Shown: positions 8,182-16,156 of the stretch, one piece after another
How positions within the stretch are numbered: the first letter of the stretch is position 1
Layout of the letters: each line of letters opens with the position of its first letter
Assembly: GCA_026225565.1 (NCBI GenBank)
Contig: JAMFTA010000188.1
Coordinates: forward strand, 1-44,050
Length of the DNA: 44,050 nt
Direction of reading: 5' to 3'
Origin: Caulobacter sp.
Lineage (GTDB): Bacteria; Pseudomonadota; Alphaproteobacteria; Caulobacterales; Caulobacteraceae
Program-made: the position numbers and the translations under genes
Notes under the pieces: model-generated
Told to the model about the DNA's origin: nothing
What the model saw: the letters and a program-made list of their open reading frames with translations, nothing else
The model's database searches: none

Positions 8182-8217
8182 GGCGCCTGCCTAAGAATTG
8201 ATCGCTCTTTAGGCGCC
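8182..8217 (+). terminator. Possible stem-loop after the GntR gene
   Basis: GGCGCCT (8182-8188) pairs with AGGCGCC (8211-8217), and TAAGA inside can pair with TCTTA if one T bulges. It lies 27 bp after the regulator's stop. No T-run follows, so intrinsic termination is uncertain. Confidence 0.35.
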
Positions 8218-8253
8218 GGGGCGCCGCAGATGCGCGATTAGTCCGCGACAGCT

Positions 8254-8289
8254 AAAATTTCAGATAAAATTTCAGTTGGAATTTGAAGT
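8254..8289. promoter_or_regulatory. Three 12-bp direct repeats (AAAATTTCAG-type) upstream of the TonB receptor gene
   Basis: AAAATTTCAGAT (8254-8265), AAAATTTCAGTT (8266-8277) and a diverged GGAATTTGAAGT (8278-8289) stand head to tail with AATTT cores exactly 12 bp apart (8256, 8268, 8280). The tract is strikingly AT-rich against its surroundings and ends about 100 bp before the receptor start. A symmetric version, TGAAATTTCA, is found inside the receptor's first codons (8411-8420). Inferred operator array; the binder is unknown, the GntR protein at 7415 being the first guess. Confidence 0.5.
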
Positions 8290-8387
8290 TGATCCGTCTG
8301 CGGTAGACCTTACAGGTGAAAGCGCGACGCGACGGGATGGCCATCTTTGGCTACGCATACGCGCGCTTATCATGATGGGGGCTCTAC

Positions 8388-10808
8388 ATGCCGAGACCAA
8401 TACTTCTATCTGAAATTTCAACCCTGGCGTTTGCGGCGACGATGATCGCCCTCCCCACGTGGGCTCAGGCGCAGAGCGCAAGCGCTGAACCGCAAGAGAT
8501 CGTCGTCACCGCCGACCGGGCGGGGCTTCTGGAAAAGAAACCCTCCAGCACGGTGTTCGGCTTCGACAAGTCGCTCTTGGAAACACCCCGCGCCGCCACC
8601 TTCGTCAGCGATACTACGCTGGAGCGTTACGGCATCACCAGCATCGATAATCTGGTGGAGATTTCGCCGTCGAGCTACACATCGAGCTACTACGGCGTGC
8701 CGGGCTCGTTGAACATTCGCGGTACTTTGGCGGAAAACTACTTTCGCGGTTTCAAGCGGATCGAGGATAGGGGCACCTACGCCACGCCGATAGGCGACGC
8801 CTCGGAAGTCCAGATCGTGCGCGGCCCTCCCACCCCGCTCTACGGTGCGGGCAAGGTAGGCGGCTTTCTGAACTTCATTCCGAAGACGTCGAAAGACGCC
8901 GGAAAATTTCTGGATGGGCCGACCGGCGAAATCGACCTTACTTACGGCAGCTACAATAAGAAGGAGCTGACCGTGCAAGGGGGTGCGCCAGTATCCATCG
9001 GTCCGATCCAGGGCGGCGTCTATGGCTATCTAGATGTGGACGACAGCCACAGCTTCTATCACGGCATCTACCCCAAACGGCAGACGGCGGAGTTATCCGG
9101 CGACTTCAATCTGCCGGGCGGATGGACCACGTCCGTTGGCGGCATGGTCTACCACTCGGATGGGGACGTCCAGACGCCTGGCTGGAACCGCCTGACCCAA
9201 GATCTGATCGACAATGGGACCTATATCACCGGCCGCAACACCAGCCTGAAAGACATCAACGGCGATGGCCGGCTGCAGCCTGGGGAAATCGGCTACTATC
9301 CCTATGGCAGCGCCCTTTATCAGATCTATCCCTACTGCCTCTACACCTCCTGCACCGACGCCAACCACACCCTCGATACCGGCGTCGGCACGACCAAGCT
9401 GTCTCCACGGACGGTGTTCGTCAGTTCCGCCGACTTTTCCCGCACCACCACCTACACCGCCTACTACGACCTGGCCAAAAAGCTCTCCAGCAACAGTTCG
9501 ATCAAGCTGCAGGCCTTCTACGACGCTCTCAATAACGAACGCTTCGTCAGCTATGGCTTCCCGGCCTCCTACCAGTCCTACGTCGGCGAGTTGCGCGCCA
9601 CCTATCAATTCGATTGGAGCGGCTTTGGCGATCTGGTCACCACCCAGAACTTCATCGGCGCGTCGGAGCGTTATACCCACGCCCACCGGCGCGAGAGCTT
9701 CAATTCAGGGGTGATCGCCCTGGATCGCCGCGATTTGTCCTATGGCCCCACCGCTACCGACATCCTCGACAGCCCGTTCAGCACCAATGACGGCGGGCAG
9801 CAGGGGCTTGGGTGGGAAAATGATATTCACAGCAGCATCCGCGACACCGGCGGCTTCTTCACCACCGACATCACCCTGATGAAGCGGTTGGAGGTCATCC
9901 TCGGCGGCCGCTACGACAATTACAACGTGTCCTCGGCGGACGTGGGCTTCCTGTCCTATGAGGCGCCGAACGGCAACGGCGCCAAGAGCAAGCCCACCTA
10001 TACCGCCAGCGTCAGCTACAAGACCGATTGGGGCATCATCCCCTACTACAGCTACGCCCAGGCGCCGGCCCTGGAGATCGACCAGTCGGGCGGCATCCCG
10101 ACCTCGCTCCTGGCCACCAACGGCTTCCTGTCGACCTCCTACCTTTCCGAAGCGGGGGTGAAGTTCCAGGAGCTCCACAGCACCCTCGTCGGCTCCCTCT
10201 CAGTCTATCGCCAGACCCGCACCCAGCTGGAACAGAGCGGCGGGGTGACATCGATCCTCGGCACCATCTCCAAGGGCGTCGAACTGGAGGTGCGCTATCT
10301 GGCCACCAAAAACATCAGCTTCACCTTCGCCGGCGATATGCAGCACACCGAGGTCAAGGGGCCGGACACCAGCTTCCAGTATATTCCCGCCTCAGTTCTC
10401 GGCGTCTCGGGCGTGGACGGGTTCGGCGGCTCCTATGTGGTGTTCAACTTCAGCCAGTTGCCGGGGCGTGGGGGCAACTACAACTACGCCCTGATCCCCC
10501 ACGCGGTGGTCAGCCTCTACGGCACCTACACCTCGGACAAATATGAGTGGGGCCAGGTGGGCGGCACCTTGGGCGCCACCCACGTCTCGAAGACCTCGAC
10601 CCTGGTGGAGAACCCGGTCACCTATCCAGACTATTGGCTAGCCAACCTTTCGGCTTTCTACGCCAAGGGGCCCTATACCGTGGTGCTGAACGTGGATAAT
10701 CTGTTCGACAAGCTCTACTTCACCCCGGACGCGGACAGCTACGCCAATCTGGGCGCCCTGCCTGGCGTCGGGCGCGAGTGGCGGATCACCCTGAAGCGTA
10801 AGTTCTGA
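8388..10808 (+). CDS. TonB-dependent outer-membrane receptor
   Basis: 806 residues. A signal peptide (cleavage near WAQA-Q, residue 28) is followed by a TonB box, EIVVTA at 37-42. A plug domain with IDNLVEISPSSYTS, LNIRGT, and VQIVRGPPTPLYGAGKVGG comes next. The C-terminal barrel ends in WRITLKRKF with the terminal Phe typical of outer-membrane barrels, and NVDNLFDKLYFTPD is the usual penultimate-strand signature. The plug resembles siderophore-type receptors. However, the gene heads an operon of catabolic enzymes with no siderophore genes, so uptake of a scarce organic nutrient is more likely. It is the first gene of the run to 16080, and the MFS gene starts 20 bases after its stop. Confidence 0.92.
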   Translation: MPRPILLSEISTLAFAATMIALPTWAQAQSASAEPQEIVVTADRAGLLEKKPSSTVFGFDKSLLETPRAATFVSDTTLERYGITSIDNLVEISPSSYTSSYYGVPGSLNIRGTLAENYFRGFKRIEDRGTYATPIGDASEVQIVRGPPTPLYGAGKVGGFLNFIPKTSKDAGKFLDGPTGEIDLTYGSYNKKELTVQGGAPVSIGPIQGGVYGYLDVDDSHSFYHGIYPKRQTAELSGDFNLPGGWTTSVGGMVYHSDGDVQTPGWNRLTQDLIDNGTYITGRNTSLKDINGDGRLQPGEIGYYPYGSALYQIYPYCLYTSCTDANHTLDTGVGTTKLSPRTVFVSSADFSRTTTYTAYYDLAKKLSSNSSIKLQAFYDALNNERFVSYGFPASYQSYVGELRATYQFDWSGFGDLVTTQNFIGASERYTHAHRRESFNSGVIALDRRDLSYGPTATDILDSPFSTNDGGQQGLGWENDIHSSIRDTGGFFTTDITLMKRLEVILGGRYDNYNVSSADVGFLSYEAPNGNGAKSKPTYTASVSYKTDWGIIPYYSYAQAPALEIDQSGGIPTSLLATNGFLSTSYLSEAGVKFQELHSTLVGSLSVYRQTRTQLEQSGGVTSILGTISKGVELEVRYLATKNISFTFAGDMQHTEVKGPDTSFQYIPASVLGVSGVDGFGGSYVVFNFSQLPGRGGNYNYALIPHAVVSLYGTYTSDKYEWGQVGGTLGATHVSKTSTLVENPVTYPDYWLANLSAFYAKGPYTVVLNVDNLFDKLYFTPDADSYANLGALPGVGREWRITLKRKF
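8411..8420. repeat. Palindrome TGAAATTTCA within the receptor's 5' coding region
   Basis: A perfect 10-bp palindrome that contains the AATTTCA core of the upstream 12-bp repeats. It lies 24 bases after the start codon, so a protein bound here could block early transcription. It may be chance. Confidence 0.35.
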
Positions 10809-10828
10809 GTGGCGAAGGCGGGCCGTTG

Positions 10829-12121
10829 ATGCGTTCTATCGAGTACCGGCCCTGGCTCGCCCTCGCCAGTTTCAGCCTTCTACTGTTCCTGATCACCGCC
10901 TCCACCTTCTCCGCCCTGGGCGTGGTCTTGCCGGCCATGGTCAAGGAGGAGGGGTGGAGTTGGACGGAGGCCGGGTTCGGCTTTACGCTCCTGGGCGCCT
11001 GTTGCGGAGCCTCATCCTATCTGCCGGCCCTCTTGATCCGGCGGATCGGGGTGCGTTGGACGCTTTTGATCGGCACAGGCGTCATGGCGGGGGGCTTCTT
11101 TTGCCTCAGCGTCACCCATGGGCTTGTGCTCTACTTCCTTGGCGCCGCCCTTTGCGGGGTGGGCTACCAGATGATGGCCCTGATCCCCGGCACCCACGTG
11201 CTGGCCGCCGCCTTCAAGCGCCGGGCCATGGCCTTTGGGGTCTATTTCACCTTTGGGTCCCTCGGCGGCGTGGCTGGCCCATGGTTCGTGCTCGGCTTGA
11301 TGCAGGCCTCCCACGACCAGTGGCGGCTCTTCTGGTCGGTGCAGATGGCCGTCTCCATCGCCGTCGGCCTCTTCTGCGTGCTGCTCATCGGCTCATCCCA
11401 GTGGCTAGCCGACACCTCCGCCAAGACCGACGAGGCGATGGCCGCCGAGGCCCCCGATCCCGCCCGCCGGGTGTTCCGCTCCAACAAGAGCTGGACGGTG
11501 GCCGAGGCCATCCGCACCCCGCAATTCTACATCATCCTCGCCGCCTATTTCAGCCACCTCCTGTGCGGGGTCACGGTGGCCAGCCTCTCGGTGGCGCATC
11601 TGACCCAGATGGGGGTCGCCGCCACCGTCGCCGGCGCCATGCTGAGCCTTGAGTCCCTGGTGCAACTCGGCGGCCGCCTGCTCGGCGGCATGATCGGCGA
11701 CTGGCTGGACCCCAAGTACATGCTGATCTTCGCCCTTGGGACCATGGTGGTGGGATGCCTGGCCCTCGCCGGCGCCCACACCTATCCGATGATGCTGCTC
11801 TATGTGGCGGGCACGGGACTGGGGTTCGGGTTAACCGCCCTGGCGGTGACGGTGCTGCTGCTGAACTACTTCGGACGCACCCATAATCTGGAGATTTTCG
11901 CCCTCACCTGCCTGATCGGCGCCCTTTCCGCATTAGGCCCCTTCATCGGCGGAATTATTCGCGACAGAGTCGGCGGTTTCGGTCTAACATTTCAGTTATT
12001 CGCCGCGGTGATCCTGGTGGTGATGGGCGCGGCGCTGTTCATGCGCCCGCCGATCAAGCGGGACGCTTTGGGCGAGATCGACGCAGCGTCAGCCCCGGAG
12101 CTGATCGAAAAAGCGGCCTAG
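10829..12121 (+). CDS. Major facilitator superfamily transporter
   Basis: 430 residues from ATG 10829 (a TTG directly before it is less likely). About 12 hydrophobic segments are split by a hydrophilic central loop near residues 190-225 (SAKTDEAMAAEAPDPARR). GVVLPAMVKEEGWSWTEAGF after the first helix and RRIGVRWTLLIG between helices 2 and 3 are in the style of the monocarboxylate / oxalate-formate branch of the MFS. It most likely carries the compound delivered by the TonB receptor across the inner membrane, or exports a product. It lies 20 bases after the receptor and 10 bases before the flavin monooxygenase, so it is part of the same operon. Confidence 0.88.
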   Translation: MRSIEYRPWLALASFSLLLFLITASTFSALGVVLPAMVKEEGWSWTEAGFGFTLLGACCGASSYLPALLIRRIGVRWTLLIGTGVMAGGFFCLSVTHGLVLYFLGAALCGVGYQMMALIPGTHVLAAAFKRRAMAFGVYFTFGSLGGVAGPWFVLGLMQASHDQWRLFWSVQMAVSIAVGLFCVLLIGSSQWLADTSAKTDEAMAAEAPDPARRVFRSNKSWTVAEAIRTPQFYIILAAYFSHLLCGVTVASLSVAHLTQMGVAATVAGAMLSLESLVQLGGRLLGGMIGDWLDPKYMLIFALGTMVVGCLALAGAHTYPMMLLYVAGTGLGFGLTALAVTVLLLNYFGRTHNLEIFALTCLIGALSALGPFIGGIIRDRVGGFGLTFQLFAAVILVVMGAALFMRPPIKRDALGEIDAASAPELIEKAA

Positions 12122-12131
12122 GGAGGTCAAA

Positions 12132-13190
12132 ATGTATCAAAAGATTAGTCGAAAGAAGGACTTCGGCGTCTTTCTTCCCGTCGCCAACGGCGGCTGGATC
12201 GTCTCCAAGACCTCCCCGGCCCTGGACGACCTCTGGAAGCAGAACCGCGCCGCCGCCATCGTCGCCGACGAGATGGGCCTGGATTTCGTCATGTCCATGG
12301 GCAAGTGGCGGGGCTTTGGCGGCGAGACCAACCACTGGGGCGCCTCCTTGGAGTCCCTGACCATGATGGCCGGCATCGCCGAGGCCACCAAGCGGGTGAA
12401 GGTTTGGGCGACGGTCCACCCCCTGCTGCAGAACCCCGCCGTCACCGCCAAGATGATCACCACGCTCGATCACATCTCCGCCGGCCGCGCGGGCCTCAAC
12501 ATCGTCGCCGGCGCCTATAGGGACGAGTTCGCCCAGATGGGCGCCTGGGACGAGAGCCTGGGTCACGACGGCCGCTACGCCTTGACCCAGGAATGGACCA
12601 CCCTGGTCAAGCGCCTGTGGAGCGAGGACAGCGTCACCCACGACGGCCGCTTCTTCCACCTCATTGACTGCGTCTCCGAGCCCAAGCCCCTGTCCAAGCC
12701 GGACCTGATCTGCGCCGGCATGTCCGAGCGGGGGCTGCGCTTTGCGGTGCGCGAGGCCGACGCCTGCTTCATCGGCGGCAATACGCCCGAAGAGCGCCGC
12801 GACGCCAGCCGCCGGGCCAAAGCCGTCGCCTCAGAGCTCGGCAAGACCATCAAGACCTACGCCATGTGCACGGTCGTCTATGGCGAGACCGATAAGAAGG
12901 CTGAGGACCTGGTCCGCCACTATCGCGACGGGGTGGATATGGGCGCGGTGGTGGAGATGATGCGCAACTGGGGCATGGCGCCTGAGAAGCTGACCGCCGC
13001 AGCCCAGAAACAAGGCGCCTTCATGACCCAGACGGTGGTGGGCAGCCCCGCCAGCTGTCAGGCGCAGATCGAGGAATTCGTCGCCTATGCCGAGCTCGAC
13101 GGCCTGATGTTGATCTTCCCCGACTATGTGGAGGGGCTGCAGATGTTTGGCGCCGAAATGCTGCCGGGCCTGAAGGCGGCCTTCGCATGA
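12132..13190 (+). CDS. LLM-class flavin-dependent monooxygenase, RutA-like
   Basis: 352 residues with an excellent ribosome site (AGGGAGG, 5 bases before ATG 12132). From FGVFLPVANGGWIVS (11-25) through SMGKWRGFGG (55-64), LESLTMMAGIAEAT (73-86) and LDHISAGRAGLNIV (112-125) to EFAQMGAWDE, it follows E. coli RutA almost block for block. RutA is the FMN-dependent oxygenase that opens the uracil ring between N3 and C4. Differences from RutA include AGAY (126-129) in place of the TGWQ stretch near the flavin, which could change the substrate. Such enzymes need reduced FMN; no flavin reductase (RutF-like) gene is in the operon. Its stop overlaps the next start (ATGA), so the two are coupled. Substrate is inferred only by family: an N-heterocycle or amide-like compound. 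Confidence 0.85.
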   Translation: MYQKISRKKDFGVFLPVANGGWIVSKTSPALDDLWKQNRAAAIVADEMGLDFVMSMGKWRGFGGETNHWGASLESLTMMAGIAEATKRVKVWATVHPLLQNPAVTAKMITTLDHISAGRAGLNIVAGAYRDEFAQMGAWDESLGHDGRYALTQEWTTLVKRLWSEDSVTHDGRFFHLIDCVSEPKPLSKPDLICAGMSERGLRFAVREADACFIGGNTPEERRDASRRAKAVASELGKTIKTYAMCTVVYGETDKKAEDLVRHYRDGVDMGAVVEMMRNWGMAPEKLTAAAQKQGAFMTQTVVGSPASCQAQIEEFVAYAELDGLMLIFPDYVEGLQMFGAEMLPGLKAAFA

Positions 13191-13858
13191 ACGCCGCCAG
13201 CCCCGTGCAGAGCGCGCCCGACAGCCTGGCCGCCTGGATCGCTCCCGGCCGCACCGCCCTTCTGATCATCGACATGCAGGTAGATTTTGCCGCTCCAGAA
13301 GGCGTCCTCGGTCAATGGGGTCTGGACCTCTCCACCGTGCCCGCCGCGCTGGCCGCCGCCGAGCGGCTGGCTGAGGCCGCCCGCGCGGCCCACGTGCCGG
13401 TGATCTTCATCGGCCTGATGACCTCGCCCAAGACCGATTCCCCCGCCTGGAGCAAGCGGATGCGGCGGCGCGGCGGCGATCCCGAGGCCGACAGCGCCCT
13501 TTGCCGGGTCGGCGAGACGGGATCGAACTTCTACGGCCCCCAGCCTGCGGTGGGCGAGCATGTGGTGGCCAAGACCCGTTACAGCGGCTTTTACGACACC
13601 GATCTGGACGACATCCTTAAAAGCCTGCGCGTCGACACCCTGGTGGCCTGCGGCCTGACCACCGAATGCTGCGTCGACTGCACGGTGCGCGACGCTTTTC
13701 ACTTGGATTATCAGGTGTTTGTGGCCACCGACGCCTGCGCCGCCTACGAGCCCGATCTGCATACGGGCGCCCTGAAGGCGCTGGATCTCAACTGCGCCAT
13801 CCTGGTGAAGACCGACGATGTCGCCGATATCTGGACGAAGGTGGCTTCCCATGGCTGA
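13187..13858 (+). CDS. Isochorismatase-family cysteine hydrolase, RutB-like
   Basis: 223 residues, starting inside the stop of the monooxygenase gene (ATGA, 13187-13190). The catalytic triad of the family is visible: D29 in LLIIDMQVDF, K129 in VAKTRYSGFY, and nucleophile C162 in CGLTTECCVDCTVRDAF. YSGFYDTDLDDILKSL matches the equivalent block of RutB (YSGFFNTPLDSILRS). RutB hydrolyses ureidoacrylate, the product of RutA, to aminoacrylate and carbamate. Side by side with a RutA-like enzyme, this gene probably cleaves an amide or ureide made by that oxygenase. Other family members are nicotinamidase and N-carbamoylsarcosine amidase. An adjacent second cysteine (C161) is unusual but may be harmless. 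Confidence 0.88.
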   Translation: MNAASPVQSAPDSLAAWIAPGRTALLIIDMQVDFAAPEGVLGQWGLDLSTVPAALAAAERLAEAARAAHVPVIFIGLMTSPKTDSPAWSKRMRRRGGDPEADSALCRVGETGSNFYGPQPAVGEHVVAKTRYSGFYDTDLDDILKSLRVDTLVACGLTTECCVDCTVRDAFHLDYQVFVATDACAAYEPDLHTGALKALDLNCAILVKTDDVADIWTKVASHG

Positions 13859-15239
13859 TGGTTTTTCCCCCATGGGCTCGGCCGCGCCTTATCCCGTGTC
13901 CGAGGCCGACCGCGCCGCCATCGCCGCCGCCATCGACGGCGAGGAACTGGTGCAGTTGGCCCTCAACCTTGGCAACATCCCCAGCCCCGCCGGCCACGAG
14001 AAGGCGGCGGGCGACTTCGTTTACGACTGGATGAAGCTGGAGGGGTTCTCGCCACGGCGGGTGGGCGCCACGCCCGAGCGCTCCAACATCATCGGCACCT
14101 ATGGCGGCAAGGGCGCTGGCCCCACCGCCGGAAAAAACCTGCTCTTCACCGCGCACCTGGACACCGAAAGCCCCACCTGGAACCCGGACCTGGACGCCTA
14201 CAAGTTCCGCCCCGAGACCCTGGACAATCCCGAATGGAACACATGCTGGCTGGAAGACGGGGTCTTCTACGGCTATCCCATCGCCAACGACCGTGGGCCG
14301 ATGAGCTGTTTCCTCATGGCCGCCAAGGCGCTGAAGCGGGCGGGCATTGAGCTCGCCGGCAAGATGTACCTCACCGCCTGCCCCGGCGAGATCGGCCCTG
14401 AGCCGATCGAGGAGCATCGCGGCATAGCCTATATGGGCAAGGATATCGGCGCCCATTACCTGTTCCATCACGGCGGCGTCGCCCCCGACTACGCCATCGC
14501 CGCCGAGGGTTGCGACTTCGGTCTCACCTGGATCGGCAGCGGCTATGCGGTGTTCCGCATCCGGCTCTTGGGCGAGGGGGTGTTCACCCCGCTCCTCACC
14601 CACCCCGAGAATGTGGCCGATCACCCCAATCCCATCTATCGCCTGGGCGGGCTGATGACCGCCCTGAACGCCTGGGGCCGCCAATACGAGATCGAGCATC
14701 GCTACGAGTGTCAGGGCGGGGTCTCGGCGCCCAAGGCCCAGGTGGCCTCGGTGAGGGGCGGCGTGCCCTACGCCTTCGGGGCGGGGACCGAGGTCGTCAA
14801 TGTCTATCTGGAAGTGGGCATGACGCCGCGCCAGACCGCCGCCTCCATCCAGCATGAGTTGGAGGCCCTGATGGTCGCCCAGAACCTCGGCGAGGTGGAG
14901 ATCGAAACGGTGGTGGTGAGGAACGGCTTCGAAGCCGACGCCTCAGCCGTCGCGCCGCTCGTAGGGGCGGTGGACGCCGCCACTCGCCTGACCTTCGGCC
15001 GTCCGGTGGAGCGCGCCGCGCCGGTCTTCTCCAGCATGTGGCGCGACCAGAACGTCTTCAACATGCAGCGCATCCCGGCCATCACCACCGGCTTCAAACG
15101 CTGGCGCCCGACGCCCAAGGACATGGTGGACAGCGCGCTGATCTACGCCCTGACCGCCCTGGCCGTCTGTGGCAAGGCCGAGCCCGCCGGCGCCACGAGC
15201 CGCCCCGCCCCGGTCTATGGCGACAACCCGTTCGGCTGA
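13851..15239 (+). CDS. M20-family metallohydrolase-like protein, atypical active site
   Basis: 462 residues from ATG 13851, overlapping the hydrolase gene by 8 bases. The M20 zinc-peptidase/amidohydrolase plan is visible: FTAHLDTES (H102, D104), ANDRGP (D147 bridging ligand), a CPGEIGPEP loop (E180), IAAEG (E219), then a lid-domain segment. Two canonical positions look changed. The catalytic-base Glu before E180 is a Gly (G179), and the last metal-binding His, usually in an AHxPxE-like motif, is replaced by RWRPTPKDMV (417-426). Length and ends are otherwise normal. M20 enzymes include peptidases and N-carbamoyl or ureido amidohydrolases, the latter fitting the pathway. It may act by a variant mechanism. 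The alignment was done by eye. Confidence 0.78.
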   Translation: MADGFSPMGSAAPYPVSEADRAAIAAAIDGEELVQLALNLGNIPSPAGHEKAAGDFVYDWMKLEGFSPRRVGATPERSNIIGTYGGKGAGPTAGKNLLFTAHLDTESPTWNPDLDAYKFRPETLDNPEWNTCWLEDGVFYGYPIANDRGPMSCFLMAAKALKRAGIELAGKMYLTACPGEIGPEPIEEHRGIAYMGKDIGAHYLFHHGGVAPDYAIAAEGCDFGLTWIGSGYAVFRIRLLGEGVFTPLLTHPENVADHPNPIYRLGGLMTALNAWGRQYEIEHRYECQGGVSAPKAQVASVRGGVPYAFGAGTEVVNVYLEVGMTPRQTAASIQHELEALMVAQNLGEVEIETVVVRNGFEADASAVAPLVGAVDAATRLTFGRPVERAAPVFSSMWRDQNVFNMQRIPAITTGFKRWRPTPKDMVDSALIYALTALAVCGKAEPAGATSRPAPVYGDNPFG

Positions 15240-15267
15240 TCCCGCGCCGCTCATTCCCGAGGTTCCC

Positions 15268-16080
15268 ATGGCTTACGACTGCATCGAGGTAAGGCCCCTC
15301 ACCCGGCGGATCGGCGCCGAGATCGGCGGCGTCGATCTGACCCGGCCGCTGGGAAGCCAGCAGCAGGTGGAAATCCACCAAGCCCTAGCCGACTATCAGG
15401 TGATCTTCTTTCGCGACCAGCCCCTCGGCCACGAGGCCCACAAGGCGTTCGGGCGCCTGTTCGGCGATCTGGCCATCCACCCCGGTGTCGCGGGCCTCGT
15501 CGATCATCCGGAGATCGTCGCCATCCACGCCGACGCGGAGTCCAAATATATCGCCGGCGAGAACTGGCATTCGGACCTGACCTGCAACGCAGAGCCGCCG
15601 CTCGGCAGCATCCTTTATATGCACACGGTGCCGCGGGACGGCGGCGACACCATGTTCGCCAGCATGTACGCCGCCTATGAGGCGCTGTCGGATCGGATGA
15701 AGGCCTATCTGGAAGGGCTGACCGCCGTCCACGACGGCGACCACGTCTATCGCCCGCTGTTTCCGGACCTTGACAAGCGCTATCCCTGCAACACCCATCC
15801 GGTGGTGCGAACCCATCCGGTGACCGGACGCAAGGCGCTGTTTGTCAACGCCTCCTACACCATCCGTATCAATGAGGTCCCCGAGGAGGAGAGCGACGCC
15901 GTGCTGGCCTACCTCTATCAGCACTGCGCCAATCCCAACTTCCATGTCCGCTTCCGCTGGCGGCCGCACTCAGTGGCCTTTTGGGACAACCGCTGCACCC
16001 AGCATCTGGCGGTGTGGGACTATTTCCCCGATGTGCGCTCGGGCTTTCGCGTCACTGTCGCCGGCGACAAGCCGTTTTGA
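15268..16080 (+). CDS. TauD/TfdA-family Fe(II)/2-oxoglutarate-dependent dioxygenase
   Basis: 270 residues from ATG 15268 (GAGG 5 bases before). The start is set by IEVRPLTRRIGAEIGGVDL, the standard N-terminus of the family. The iron triad is H101-x-D103 (NWHSDL) and H246 (CTQHLAVWDY), and R261 fits the 2-oxoglutarate-binding Arg 15 residues later. These enzymes hydroxylate a carbon next to a heteroatom, often releasing sulfite, ammonia or an aldehyde; taurine and 2,4-D are known substrates. It is the last gene of the receptor-to-dioxygenase run, 28 bases after the M20 gene. A hydroxylation of a side chain or of a ring fragment is plausible; the real substrate is unknown. Confidence 0.9.
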   Translation: MAYDCIEVRPLTRRIGAEIGGVDLTRPLGSQQQVEIHQALADYQVIFFRDQPLGHEAHKAFGRLFGDLAIHPGVAGLVDHPEIVAIHADAESKYIAGENWHSDLTCNAEPPLGSILYMHTVPRDGGDTMFASMYAAYEALSDRMKAYLEGLTAVHDGDHVYRPLFPDLDKRYPCNTHPVVRTHPVTGRKALFVNASYTIRINEVPEEESDAVLAYLYQHCANPNFHVRFRWRPHSVAFWDNRCTQHLAVWDYFPDVRSGFRVTVAGDKPF

Positions 16081-16156
16081 GGTAGTCCGCCTCCAAGGCC
16101 AATACGCCCCGCACCCTTGGCGGCGAGGCCGGCGCGAACCCCACGATCCCGCCCGG

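Noticed and set aside
8388-10808. A siderophore uptake locus
   Set aside because: The receptor resembles siderophore types, but no siderophore synthesis, Fur box or iron transporter was seen; the operon partners are catabolic enzymes.
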